This document shows positions 23,207 to 31,378 of a stretch of DNA of 44,398 nucleotides, piece by piece (position 1 is the stretch's first letter; each line of letters starts with the position of its first letter). The position numbers and the translations under genes are program-made. This stretch comes from Burkholderiales bacterium. Lineage in GTDB: Bacteria; Pseudomonadota; Gammaproteobacteria; Burkholderiales; Burkholderiaceae_E. The stretch lies in the NCBI GenBank assembly GCA_003576795.1, contig QEVN01000002.1, positions 1 to 44,398 on the forward strand, written 5' to 3'. The notes beneath the pieces are model-generated. The model had not been told where the DNA came from, did not search any database, and saw only the letters and a list, made by a program, of their open reading frames with translations.

Positions 23207-25159
23207 ATGAACGGCGACGGCGAGGGTGCACGCGATCCCGGCGCGCGCGCCCGAAAGCGCAGCGTGCGCATCGGCGGCGCTTCGGGCTTCTGGGGCGACA
23301 GCGCGCTGGGTGCACCGCAACTCGTCGCGCACGGCGACGTCGACTTCCTCGTCTTCGACTATCTCGCCGAGACGACGATGTCGATCCTCGCCGGCGCGCG
23401 GCTGCGCAATCCGGCCGTTGGCTACGCCACCGACTTCGTCGACATCGCGATGAAGTCGGTGCTGCGCGAGATCGTCGAACGCGGCATTCGCGTCATCAGC
23501 AATGCGGGCGGCGTCGCGCCGCAGGCCTGCGCGCGGGCGCTCGTCGAGCTGGCGCAGTCGCAGGGGGTCGTGCTCGACGTGGCGGTGGTCGAGGGCGACG
23601 ACGCCATGCCGGTCGTCGATGCGCTGCGCGAGGCGTCGGCGCACGCGGGGGAAGGGGCTTTCGTCGACGTCGAAGGCCGGTCCGTTCCCGCGAAGCTGCT
23701 CAGCGCGAACGCGTACCTGGGCGCGCTGCCGATCCGCGCCGCGCTGGACGCCGGCGCGCAGGTGGTCGTCACCGGCCGCTGCGTGGACTCGGCGGTGACC
23801 CTGGGCGCGCTGATGCACGCCTTCGACTGGTCGGCCGGCGACTACGACCGGCTCGCCGCCGGCAGCCTCGCCGGCCACCTGATCGAATGCGGCTGCCAGG
23901 CCACGGGCGGGCTGCACACCGACTGGGAGACCGTGCCCGACTGGCCGAACATCGGCTACCCGATCGTCGAATGCACGGCCGACGGCGAATTCGTCGTGAC
24001 CAAGCCGCCTCGCACCGGCGGCAAGGTGACGCCGGCCGTCGTCGCCGAGCAGCTGCTCTACGAGATCGGCGATCCGGCGGCCTATCGCCTGCCCGACGTC
24101 GTCTGCGACTTCCGGCAGGTGCACCTGAGCGCCGACGGCGTCGACCGCGTTCGCGTGCGCGGCGCGCGCGGTCGCGCGCCCGATGGCCGCTACAAGGTGA
24201 GTGCGACGCACGTCGACGGCTACCGTTCGAGCGCGACGCTGACGATCATCGGCATCGACGCTGTCGCAAAGGCGCGACGCACCGGAGAGGCGATCCTCGC
24301 GCGCACGCGCACGATGTTCGCGAAGCTGGGCTGGCCCGACTACAGCGCCGCGCTCGTCGAAGTGCTCGGCACCGAGTCGGGCTACGGACCGCATGCCAAC
24401 GCCGCGCTGCAGGCGGCGCGCGAAGCCGTGCTGCGCGTCTCGGTTCGCCACCCGAGGCGCGAGGCGCTCGAGCTGTTCTCGCGCGAAATCGCCCCGGCCG
24501 GAACCTCGTGGGCGCCCGCCACGACCGGCGCGACGGGCCGCCCTCCGGTTTCGCCGTCGATCCGCCAGCTCGCGTTCTTCGTCGGGAAGAACCGCTTCGC
24601 GCCGGCGGTCGTGTTCCGCGGCGAGCGCATCGAGGTGGAAATTCCGACCGGCGACAGGATCGCGGACGACGCTCGCGCCGGCGATGCGGATGCGGGGGAC
24701 AGCGATGCCGGGGACAGCGATGCCGACCTCGCGCACGGCATCGACCTCGTTGGCGACGCGGATCTCGTGCCCGTCGCCGGCTCCGCCGCCGCCGCCGACC
24801 TGGTCGAAGTGCCGCTTGTCCGCCTGGCATGGGCGCGCAGCGGCGACAAGGGCGACACGTCGAACATCGGCATCGTCGCGCGCAGCGCCGCGCTCGTGCC
24901 GGTGCTGCGCGCGCAGCTCACGGCCGAGCGCGTCGCGGCGCATCTGGCGCACGTCGTCGAGGGCCCGGTCGTGCGCTACGAGCTGCCCGGCATCGGCGGC
25001 TTCAATTTCGTCTGCGAGCGCGCGCTGGGCGGCGGCGGGATGACCTCGCTGCGCAACGATCCGCTGGGCAAGGGGATGGCGCAGATGCTGCTGTCGATGC
25101 CGCTGCGGGTCGACCCGCGCCGGCTCGCTTCGATCCCGGCGCCTGGCCGGAGCCAGTGA
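23207..25159 (+). CDS. AtuA-like (DUF1446) protein with C-terminal ferredoxin-fold domain
   Basis: This 650-residue protein has an AtuA-type DUF1446 domain over about residues 20-450 (RIGGASGFWGDSALGAPQLV; DFLVFDYLAETTMSIL; VISNAGGVAPQACARAL; TGRCVDSAVTLG; LAGHLIECGCQATGG). A C-terminal AtuA-like ferredoxin-fold domain follows (VRLAWARSGDKGDTSNIGIVARS...). AtuA is essential for acyclic terpene (citronellol/geraniol) use in pseudomonads but its reaction is not established, and no other atu gene is nearby. Similar proteins are often found with CoA-ester catabolic genes. Between the domains, two copies of a 15-bp unit encode DAGDS/DAGDS, part of an acidic linker (about 487-500). It converges on the glyoxalase gene, 7 bases apart. 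Confidence 0.8.
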   Translation: MNGDGEGARDPGARARKRSVRIGGASGFWGDSALGAPQLVAHGDVDFLVFDYLAETTMSILAGARLRNPAVGYATDFVDIAMKSVLREIVERGIRVISNAGGVAPQACARALVELAQSQGVVLDVAVVEGDDAMPVVDALREASAHAGEGAFVDVEGRSVPAKLLSANAYLGALPIRAALDAGAQVVVTGRCVDSAVTLGALMHAFDWSAGDYDRLAAGSLAGHLIECGCQATGGLHTDWETVPDWPNIGYPIVECTADGEFVVTKPPRTGGKVTPAVVAEQLLYEIGDPAAYRLPDVVCDFRQVHLSADGVDRVRVRGARGRAPDGRYKVSATHVDGYRSSATLTIIGIDAVAKARRTGEAILARTRTMFAKLGWPDYSAALVEVLGTESGYGPHANAALQAAREAVLRVSVRHPRREALELFSREIAPAGTSWAPATTGATGRPPVSPSIRQLAFFVGKNRFAPAVVFRGERIEVEIPTGDRIADDARAGDADAGDSDAGDSDADLAHGIDLVGDADLVPVAGSAAAADLVEVPLVRLAWARSGDKGDTSNIGIVARSAALVPVLRAQLTAERVAAHLAHVVEGPVVRYELPGIGGFNFVCERALGGGGMTSLRNDPLGKGMAQMLLSMPLRVDPRRLASIPAPGRSQ

Positions 25160-25166
25160 ACAGGCG

Positions 25167-25553
25167 CTAGTCCGGATCCGCCCGCTCCGCGATCTCGATC
25201 AGGTTCAGATCGGGATCGCGCACGTAGATCGAGCGCAGCCGGAAGGTCGCGCCGGTGCGCGGCACCGGACCCTCGACGATCTTCACGCCGGCCGCCTGCA
25301 GCCGCGCGATGACGTCGTCGAGCGGAATCGCCGCGATGAAGCACAGGTCGAGCGCTCCCGGCACCGGCAGGTGCGCCTTCGGCTCGTATTCGCGGCCCTT
25401 GACGTGCAGGTTGATCTTCTGCGCGCCGAAGCGGAAGGCGACGCGCCCTTCGCCGAAGCGTTCGAGCGACATGCCGAGCCCCTCCGTGTAGAAGCGCACG
25501 CAATCGTCGGGGTGCGAGGTCGTGAGGACGATGTGATCCAGGTGGTCGATCAT
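25167..25553 (-). CDS. Glyoxalase/VOC-fold protein of the itaconate-type locus
   Basis: This 128-residue vicinal-oxygen-chelate protein has paired beta-alpha-beta-beta-beta modules: IDHLDHIVLTTSHPDDCVRFYTEGLGM with the metal-ligand candidate H7, and LDLCFIAAIPLDDVIARLQAAGVKIVEGPVPRTGATFRLRSIYVRDPDLNLIEIAE with E120 as the usual C-terminal ligand. A VOC-family gene annotated as a dioxygenase is part of the Pseudomonas itaconate locus as I recall it (PA0880). The reaction is unknown. The start overlaps the LysR stop by 4 bases, so regulator and VOC gene are one transcript here. Confidence 0.8.
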   Translation of the reverse strand: MIDHLDHIVLTTSHPDDCVRFYTEGLGMSLERFGEGRVAFRFGAQKINLHVKGREYEPKAHLPVPGALDLCFIAAIPLDDVIARLQAAGVKIVEGPVPRTGATFRLRSIYVRDPDLNLIEIAERADPD

Positions 25554-26482
25554 CGGCGGGGTTCTCCCGGGGGCGGCGCCGCTGCCTGCCGCGCGTCCTC
25601 CTCGAGCAGTTCGACCAGGTCGAGTGCGAACGAAGGCAGCGAAGCGAGACTGCGCGCACAGATTACCAGGCGGCGAAGCGCCCAATCGTCTCGCAGCGGC
25701 ACGATGCGGATCGCCATCGTCCGCGCATGACGCAAGGCGGCCGAAGTCGGCACGATGCCGACCCCGATGCCCGCTTCGATCATCCGGCAGGCGGATTCGA
25801 AGTTGCCGACCTGGATGCGAAAGCGCGGACTGCGATGCAGATCGTCGCAGACGCGGCGCACGAAGGCGTGGATCGCGCTCGCCTCGTGCAGGCCGATCTG
25901 GTCGAAGTCGAGCGTACGCACGAAATCGATCGAGGCTTCGTCGGCCAGCGGGTGGCCTTCGGCGACGACCAGCGCGAGCCGATCCTCGCGGTACGGAATC
26001 GTCTCGAGCTGTCCGGTGCGCACCGTCCCGGCAACGATGCCGAGGTCGGTCTGTCCGTCGAGCACCGCGCGCACGATCTCGTCGCTCGAGCGTTCGCGCA
26101 GGTCGACGTTCACGTCCGGATGCCGGATCAGGAAGGTGCGCAGCACCTGCGGCAGGAACTCGCTCGACGCCGTCGTGTTGGCGAACACGCGCAGATGCCC
26201 CTTGATGCCCTTCGCGTATTCCTGCAGGTCGGCGCGCAGGTGCTCGAGCTGCGCGAGCACCGTGCGCGCGTGCTGCACGAAAGCGAGCCCCGGCGGTGTC
26301 AGTTCCACCCCCTGGCTCGAGCGATGCAGCAGCTTCGCGCCGACCCGCTCCTCGAGATGCTTCACGCGCGCGCTGGCGGCCGGAAGCGACAGATGCATCG
26401 CGGCGGCCCCGCCGGTGAGGCTTTCCGCTTCCGCGATGCGCACGAGCAGGCGCAGATCGACGAGGTCGAAATGCAGGGACAT
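25550..26482 (-). CDS. LysR-family regulator, divergent from the itaconate-type operon
   Basis: This 310-residue protein has the N-terminal helix-turn-helix LRLLVRIAEAESLTGGAAAMHLSLPAASARVKHLEERVGAKLLHRSSQGVELTPPG, followed by a periplasmic-binding-like effector domain (GHLRVFANTTASSEFLPQVLRTFLIRHPDVNVDL...LGIVAGTV...GVGIVPTSAA). It reads away from the hydratase gene across a 138-bp spacer, the standard LysR arrangement for controlling the divergent operon. By context it corresponds to the itaconate-sensing LysR regulators reported in Pseudomonas and Yersinia. The inducer here is inferred, not shown. Confidence 0.85.
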   Translation of the reverse strand: MSLHFDLVDLRLLVRIAEAESLTGGAAAMHLSLPAASARVKHLEERVGAKLLHRSSQGVELTPPGLAFVQHARTVLAQLEHLRADLQEYAKGIKGHLRVFANTTASSEFLPQVLRTFLIRHPDVNVDLRERSSDEIVRAVLDGQTDLGIVAGTVRTGQLETIPYREDRLALVVAEGHPLADEASIDFVRTLDFDQIGLHEASAIHAFVRRVCDDLHRSPRFRIQVGNFESACRMIEAGIGVGIVPTSAALRHARTMAIRIVPLRDDWALRRLVICARSLASLPSFALDLVELLEEDARQAAAPPPGEPRR

Positions 26483-26620
26483 GGACAGGGTATCCGGCCT
26501 GCTCGCAGTCTACCCGCCGGGGCGCGCCCTTCCGCTGCGCCGAAGGCCCCGTTCCCCGAAAGCGAATTGTCCCCGGCCCGCCTTTTCGCGCATCCTTGGG
26601 CTTTCCGGATCGGCGTCGCA
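26483..26620. promoter_or_regulatory. 138-bp divergent spacer between LysR gene and hydratase operon
   Basis: By position this must hold both promoters and the LysR operator. Visible features are a TATCCGG/CCGGAT inverted pair (about 26491 and 26605) and an AT-richer GCGAATTGTCC stretch near 26563-26572. None fits a firm T-N11-A box, so I do not place the operator. Confidence 0.35.
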
Positions 26621-27538
26621 ATGGAACTCGAACACCTTCGACAATGGATCGGACGCACCGAGCGAAGCGTCGATCGCGTCGACGTCGCGCGCGTCGTGCA
26701 ACTGGCCGCCACGCTCGACCGCGGCGACGTCCGCGGCGAGCCGGGCGAAGCGCTGCCGCCGCTGTGGCACTGGATGTTCTTCGCGCCGGCGGCGCCGGCC
26801 TCGCAGCTGGGGCCCGACGGCCATCCGCGCCGCGGCGGCTTCCTGCCGCCGGTGCCGCTGCCGCGCCGCATGTGGGCGGGCGGGCGCCTTTCCTTCGAGC
26901 ATCCGCTGCGCGTGGGCGACGACATCGCGCGCGACTCGCGCATCGCCGACGTCAGCGGCAAGCAGGGGCGCAGCGGCTCGCTGGTCTTCGTCACCGTCGC
27001 GCACGAGATCTCGGACGCGCGCGGCGCGGCGATCCGCGAGGAGCACGACATCGTCTATCGCGACGAGCCGAAGGCGGCCGATCCCGACGCAGCGAAGGCG
27101 GCCGGCGCAGGCGCAGCACCGGGCGCCGCCGCCGCGGCGCCCCGGGCCGAAGCCGCTGCGCCCGCAGCGGCCCGCACCGACGAAGAGTTCTCGCGCCGCA
27201 TTGCCCCTGACCCGGTGCTGCTCTTCCGCTACTCGGCCGTCACCTTCAACGGCCATCGCATCCACTACGATCGCAGCTACGTCACCGGTGTCGAAGGCTA
27301 CCCGGGCCTGGTCGTGCACGGGCCGCTGATCGCCACGCTGCTGCTCGACCTGCTGCATCGCGAACGTCCCGCTGCGCGCGTGGCGCGCTTCGAGTTCAAG
27401 GCGGTTCGTCCGCTGTTCGACATCAACGCCTTCGAGGTCTGCGGGCGCGCCGCCGGCGAGCGCTCCTTCGACCTGTGGGCGCGCGATCACGAAGGGCGGC
27501 TCGCGATGCAGGCGAGCGCCGAGCTCCATCGAGGCTGA
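26621..27538 (+). CDS. ich: MaoC/hot-dog hydratase, itaconyl-CoA (mesaconyl-C4-CoA) hydratase type
   Basis: This 305-residue double hot-dog protein has an N-terminal FAS1-like dehydratase half (about 5-145; PPLWHWMFFAPAAPASQLGPDGHPRRGGFLPPVPLPRRMWAGGRLSF) and a C-terminal half with the hydratase signature FRYSAVTFNGHRIHYDRSYVTGVEGYPGLVVHGPLIATLL. There N-G-H-R-I-H-Y-D carries the catalytic Asp/His pair of R-hydratases. An Ala-rich linker (about 152-185) joins them. In the proposed pathway it hydrates itaconyl-CoA to citramalyl-CoA. The alternative is the closely related mesaconyl-C4-CoA hydratase; the CoA-transferase and CitE-type lyase downstream favour the itaconate assignment. Confidence 0.75.
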   Translation: MELEHLRQWIGRTERSVDRVDVARVVQLAATLDRGDVRGEPGEALPPLWHWMFFAPAAPASQLGPDGHPRRGGFLPPVPLPRRMWAGGRLSFEHPLRVGDDIARDSRIADVSGKQGRSGSLVFVTVAHEISDARGAAIREEHDIVYRDEPKAADPDAAKAAGAGAAPGAAAAAPRAEAAAPAAARTDEEFSRRIAPDPVLLFRYSAVTFNGHRIHYDRSYVTGVEGYPGLVVHGPLIATLLLDLLHRERPAARVARFEFKAVRPLFDINAFEVCGRAAGERSFDLWARDHEGRLAMQASAELHRG

Positions 27539-27542
27539 AGCC

Positions 27543-28706
27543 ATGACTTCCTCCCTGCAGGACCGCTACGAAGACATCCGCGACGGCGTTCGCGACCTGT
27601 GCAGGCAGTTCCCCGACGAGTATTTCCGCAAGGTCGACGAGCAGCGCGCGTATCCGGAAGCCTTCGTCGACGCGCTGACCCGGGCCGGCTGGATGGCCGC
27701 GCTGATCCCCACCGAATACGGCGGCTCCGGTCTCGGTCTCAGCGAGGCGTCGGTGATCATGGAAGAGATCAACCGCTGCGGCGGCAACTCGGGCGCGCTG
27801 CACGGCCAGATGTACAACATGGGCACGCTGCTGCGCCACGGCTCCGAAGAGCAGAAGCGCAAGTACCTGCCGCCGATCGCCGCCGGCGAGCTGCGCCTGC
27901 AGTCGATGGCCGTCACCGAGCCGACCACCGGCACCGACACGACGAAGCTGAAGACCACCGCCGTGCGTCGCGGCGACCGCTACGTCGTCAACGGGCAGAA
28001 AGTGTGGATCTCGCGCGTGCAGCACTCGGACCTGATGATCCTGCTCGCGCGCACGACGCCGCTGGCCGACGTGAAGAAGAAATCCGAAGGCATGTCGGTC
28101 TTCATCGTCGACCTGCACCAGGCGGTCGGCCACGGGCTCGAGGTGCGGCCGATCGCGAACATGGTCAACCACGAGACGAACGAGCTGTTCTTCGAGAACC
28201 TCGAGATTCCGGCGGAGAACCTGATCGGCGAGGAAGGCAAGGGCTTCAGGTACATCCTCGACGGCCTGAACGCCGAGCGCACGCTGATCGCCGCCGAATG
28301 CATCGGCGACGGCTACTGGTTCGTCGACCGCGTCACGCAGTACGCGAAGGATCGCGTCGTCTTCGGCCGCCCGATCGGGCAGAACCAGGGCGTGCAGTTC
28401 CCGATCGCCGAGTCGTTCATCGAGGTCGAGGCGGCGAACCTGATGCGCTGGGAGGCGTGCCGGCTGTACGACGCGCACCAGTCCTGCGGCGCGCAGGCGA
28501 ACATGGCGAAATACCTGGCGGCCAAGGCCTCGTGGGAGGCGGCCAACGCCTGCATCCAGTTCCACGGCGGCTTCGGCTTCGCCGCCGAATACGACGTCGA
28601 GCGCAAGTTCCGCGAGACGCGGCTGTACCAGGTGGCGCCGATCTCGACGAACCTGATCCTCTCCTTCGTCGCCGAGCACGTGCTCGGGCTGCCGAGGTCG
28701 TTCTGA
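27543..28706 (+). CDS. Acyl-CoA dehydrogenase of the itaconate-type locus
   Basis: This 387-residue FAD flavoprotein has the full family layout: N-terminal helical domain, SMAVTEPTTGTDTTKLKTTAVRRGDRYVVNGQKVWIS (FAD/substrate strand domain), RVVFGRPIGQNQGVQFPIAE and FHGGFGFAAEYDVERKFRETRLYQVAPIS. The usual C-terminal catalytic glutamate of medium-chain enzymes (YQIYEGT) is replaced (YQVAPIS). A glutamate in GLNAERTLIAAE matches the alternative base position of isovaleryl- and long-chain-CoA dehydrogenases. Its job in itaconate metabolism is not clear, although the Pseudomonas locus has the same gene (PA0879 as I recall). The stop overlaps the next ATG by one base (TGATG). Confidence 0.85.
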   Translation: MTSSLQDRYEDIRDGVRDLCRQFPDEYFRKVDEQRAYPEAFVDALTRAGWMAALIPTEYGGSGLGLSEASVIMEEINRCGGNSGALHGQMYNMGTLLRHGSEEQKRKYLPPIAAGELRLQSMAVTEPTTGTDTTKLKTTAVRRGDRYVVNGQKVWISRVQHSDLMILLARTTPLADVKKKSEGMSVFIVDLHQAVGHGLEVRPIANMVNHETNELFFENLEIPAENLIGEEGKGFRYILDGLNAERTLIAAECIGDGYWFVDRVTQYAKDRVVFGRPIGQNQGVQFPIAESFIEVEAANLMRWEACRLYDAHQSCGAQANMAKYLAAKASWEAANACIQFHGGFGFAAEYDVERKFRETRLYQVAPISTNLILSFVAEHVLGLPRSF

Positions 28707-29887
28707 TGGCCCGCGCCCTCGAAGGCATCACGGTCGTCACCCTCGAGCACGCGATCGCCGCGCCCTTCTGCACGCGCCAGCTCGCCGATCTCGGCGCGCG
28801 CGTGATCAAGATCGAGCGTCCGGGCGTGGGCGACTTCGCGCGCGCCTACGACCAGCGCGTGCGCGGCCTGGCCTCGCATTTCGTCTGGACGAACCGCTCG
28901 AAGGAGAGCCTGACGCTCGACCTGAAGCACGGCGAGGCGCCCGTCGTGCTCGAACGGCTGCTCGAACGCGCCGACGTGCTCGTGCAGAACCTCGCCCCGG
29001 GAGCCGCGGCGCGCCTGGGCCTTTCCTTCGACGCGCTGCATCCGCGCTTTCCGCGGCTGATCGTCTGCGACATCTCGGGCTACGGCGCCGACGGTCCGTA
29101 TCGCGACGCGAAGGCCTACGACCTGCTGATCCAGAGCGAGTCGGGCTTCCTGTCGATCACCGGCACGCCCGACGAGCCTTCGAAGGCCGGCTGCTCGATC
29201 GCCGACATCGCCGCCGGCATGTACGCCTACACGAACATCCTCGCCGCGCTGATCGAGCGCGGCCGCAGCGGCCAGGGGCGGAACATCGACGTCTCGATGC
29301 TCGAGAGCATGGTCGAGTGGATGAGCTATCCGCTCTACTACGCCTTCGACGGACAGCCGCCGCCGGCGCGCACGGGCGCCGCGCACGCCACCATCTATCC
29401 CTACGGTCCGTTCCCGGCCGGCGACGGCCGCGTGGTGATGCTCGGGCTGCAGAACGAACGCGAGTGGCAGGTGTTCTGCACGAAGGTGCTGCGGCGCCCC
29501 GAGCTGGCCGCCGATTCGCGCTTCGACTCGAATGCGCGGCGCACGGCGGCGCGCGAGGCATTGCGCGCGATCATCGTCGAGGCCTTCGCGGCGCTCACTG
29601 CGCAACAGGTCGTCGATCGCCTGAACGAAGCGGGAATCGCCAATGCGAACATGAACACGATGGCCGACGTCTGGGCGCATCCGCAACTGCAGGCGCGCCG
29701 GCGCTGGACGGAGGTCGACACCCCGGCCGGCCCGATCCCCGCGCTGCTGCCGCCGGGGATGTCGCGCGCCGACGATCCGCGCGTCGATCCGGTGCCGGCG
29801 CTCGGCGCGCACACCGACGCGATCCTTTCCGAGCTGGGCTACGCGCGCAGCGAGATCGACCGGCTGCGCAGCGAAGGCGCGCTCTGA
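28706..29887 (+). CDS. ict: CaiB/BaiF class III CoA-transferase, itaconate CoA-transferase type
   Basis: This 393-residue family III CoA-transferase has LEGITVVTLEHAIAAPFCTRQLADLGARVIKIERPGVGDFAR at the N-terminus, WTNRSKESLTLDLKHGE, and DISGYGADGPYRDAKAYDLLIQSESGFLSITG. The aspartate of AYDLLIQ occupies the position of the catalytic residue that forms the aspartyl-CoA intermediate. In the proposed route it moves CoA from succinyl-CoA (or another donor) to itaconate. Substrate assignment comes from its position between Ich- and Ccl-like genes; other short dicarboxylates such as citramalate or mesaconate are alternatives. Confidence 0.78.
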   Translation: MARALEGITVVTLEHAIAAPFCTRQLADLGARVIKIERPGVGDFARAYDQRVRGLASHFVWTNRSKESLTLDLKHGEAPVVLERLLERADVLVQNLAPGAAARLGLSFDALHPRFPRLIVCDISGYGADGPYRDAKAYDLLIQSESGFLSITGTPDEPSKAGCSIADIAAGMYAYTNILAALIERGRSGQGRNIDVSMLESMVEWMSYPLYYAFDGQPPPARTGAAHATIYPYGPFPAGDGRVVMLGLQNEREWQVFCTKVLRRPELAADSRFDSNARRTAAREALRAIIVEAFAALTAQQVVDRLNEAGIANANMNTMADVWAHPQLQARRRWTEVDTPAGPIPALLPPGMSRADDPRVDPVPALGAHTDAILSELGYARSEIDRLRSEGAL

Positions 29888-29903
29888 ATCGCGAGGAATG
29901 CCG

Positions 29904-31376
29904 ATGAACGCTCCGTCTTCCGCTGCCGCCGCGTCCGGCGTTGCCGCGACCGCAACCGGCATCGCTGCCGCAACCGCCGATGCGTCCGCAACCGCCAATG
30001 CGTCCGCAACGCCGCAGGCCGCTTCCGCCGGGCTGGCGCGCTTCGCCGCGCAACTGCGCTTCGAGGACATCCCCGAGGCGGTCGTGCGCCGCGCCGAAGA
30101 CCTCTTCGTCGACTGGTTCGGCTCGGCGCTTGCCGGCAAGGGCGCGCGGCCGGTCGAGACGATCGCGCGCTTCTTCGAGTCGATGGGCCCGGCCGGCGGG
30201 CCGTCCGAGATCCTGATCCACCGGCGCACGAGCAGTCCGATGATGGCCGCGGCGGTGAACGCCGCGTCCTCGCACTTCGCCGAGCAGGACGACGTGCACA
30301 ACGGCTCGGTGTTCCATCCGGCCGCCGTCGTCTTCCCGCCGGCGCTCGCCGCCGCGCAGGCGCTCGGCCGGTCGGGCGCCGAGCTGCTGTGCGCGGCCGT
30401 CGTCGGCTACGAAGTCGGCATCCGCGTCGGCGAGTTCCTCGGCCGGTCGCATTACAAGGTCTTCCACACCACCGGCACCGCCGGCACGCTGGCCGCCGCC
30501 GCGGCGGTCGGCTCCCTGCTGCACCTGTCGCCGGAAGCGATGCGCCACGCCTTCGGTTCGGCGGGAACGCAGGCGGCCGGGCTATGGGAGTTCCTGCGCG
30601 ACGCGGCCGACTCGAAGCAGCTGCACACGGCGCACGCGAGCGCGGCCGGACTCACGGCCGCGTATCTCGCCGCCGACGGCCTCACCGGCGCGCAGCGCAT
30701 CCTCGAGGGCGAGCGCGGCATGGCGGCGGGCATGTCGAGCGACGCCGACGAAGCGCGACTGCTCGACCGGCTCGGCGAGCGCTGGGCCCTGGCCGAGACC
30801 TCGTTCAAGTTCCACGCCTCGTGCCGGCACACGCATCCGGCCGCCGATGCGCTGCTCGCGGCGATGCGCACGAACGGCCTGCGTGCCGACGACATCGAAT
30901 CGGTCGTCGCGCGCGTGCACCAGGGCGCGATCGACGTGCTCGGCCCGGTCGTCGACCCGCAGACCGTGCACCAGGCGAAGTTCTCGATGGGCACCGTGCT
31001 CGGGCTCGCCGCGACCAAGGGAAGCGCGTCGCTGGCCGATTTCGACGCGGACTGGCGTGCGCCCGAGGTCGTCGCCTTTCGCGATCGCGTGCGCATGCAG
31101 CTCGACGCCGAGGTCGACCGCGCGTATCCGCAGCGCTGGATCGGCAAGGTCGAGGTGCGCACGCGCGACGGCCGCGTCGTCGAGGCGCGCGTGGACGAGC
31201 CGAAGGGCGATCCGGGCAACACGCTGTCGCCGCAGGAGGTCGACGACAAGGCGCTGCGGCTCGCGCAGTATCGCGACGCCGCGACCGCCCAGGAGACGCG
31301 CGAGGCGATCCGGCGCATCCGCTCGCTCGCGCGGGCGAGCGCCGCGGGTTTCCTGCTGCCGACGAAGGAGCGATGA
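29904..31376 (+). CDS. MmgE/PrpD family protein
   Basis: This 490-residue protein belongs to the family that includes 2-methylcitrate dehydratase and immune-responsive gene 1 (cis-aconitate decarboxylase). Characteristic stretches are AEDLFVDWFGSALAGKGARPVETIARFFE, NAASSHFAEQDDVHNGSVFHPAAVVFPPALAAAQ, FHTTGTAGTLAAAAAVGSLLHLSPEAMRHAFGSAGTQAAGLWEFLRDAADSKQLHTAHAS and FKFHASCRHTHPAADALL. The first 40 or so residues are an Ala/Ser/Thr-rich low-complexity run, unusual for the family and partly built of a repeated GCGTCCGCAAC word. ATG 29904 is preferred over 29898 because AGGA is then 8 bases upstream. A PrpD-type gene is also present in the P. aeruginosa itaconate locus; its reaction there is unclear. 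Confidence 0.85.
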   Translation: MNAPSSAAAASGVAATATGIAAATADASATANASATPQAASAGLARFAAQLRFEDIPEAVVRRAEDLFVDWFGSALAGKGARPVETIARFFESMGPAGGPSEILIHRRTSSPMMAAAVNAASSHFAEQDDVHNGSVFHPAAVVFPPALAAAQALGRSGAELLCAAVVGYEVGIRVGEFLGRSHYKVFHTTGTAGTLAAAAAVGSLLHLSPEAMRHAFGSAGTQAAGLWEFLRDAADSKQLHTAHASAAGLTAAYLAADGLTGAQRILEGERGMAAGMSSDADEARLLDRLGERWALAETSFKFHASCRHTHPAADALLAAMRTNGLRADDIESVVARVHQGAIDVLGPVVDPQTVHQAKFSMGTVLGLAATKGSASLADFDADWRAPEVVAFRDRVRMQLDAEVDRAYPQRWIGKVEVRTRDGRVVEARVDEPKGDPGNTLSPQEVDDKALRLAQYRDAATAQETREAIRRIRSLARASAAGFLLPTKER

Positions 31377-31378
31377 CC

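Noticed and set aside
21011..24952. A very long minus-strand open frame (over 1,300 codons) antisense to lemA, the M48 peptidase and the atuA-like gene
   Set aside because: In DNA this GC-rich, stops are rare in antisense frames. The translation is Arg/Ala/His-rich without motifs, whereas the plus strand carries clear family motifs throughout.
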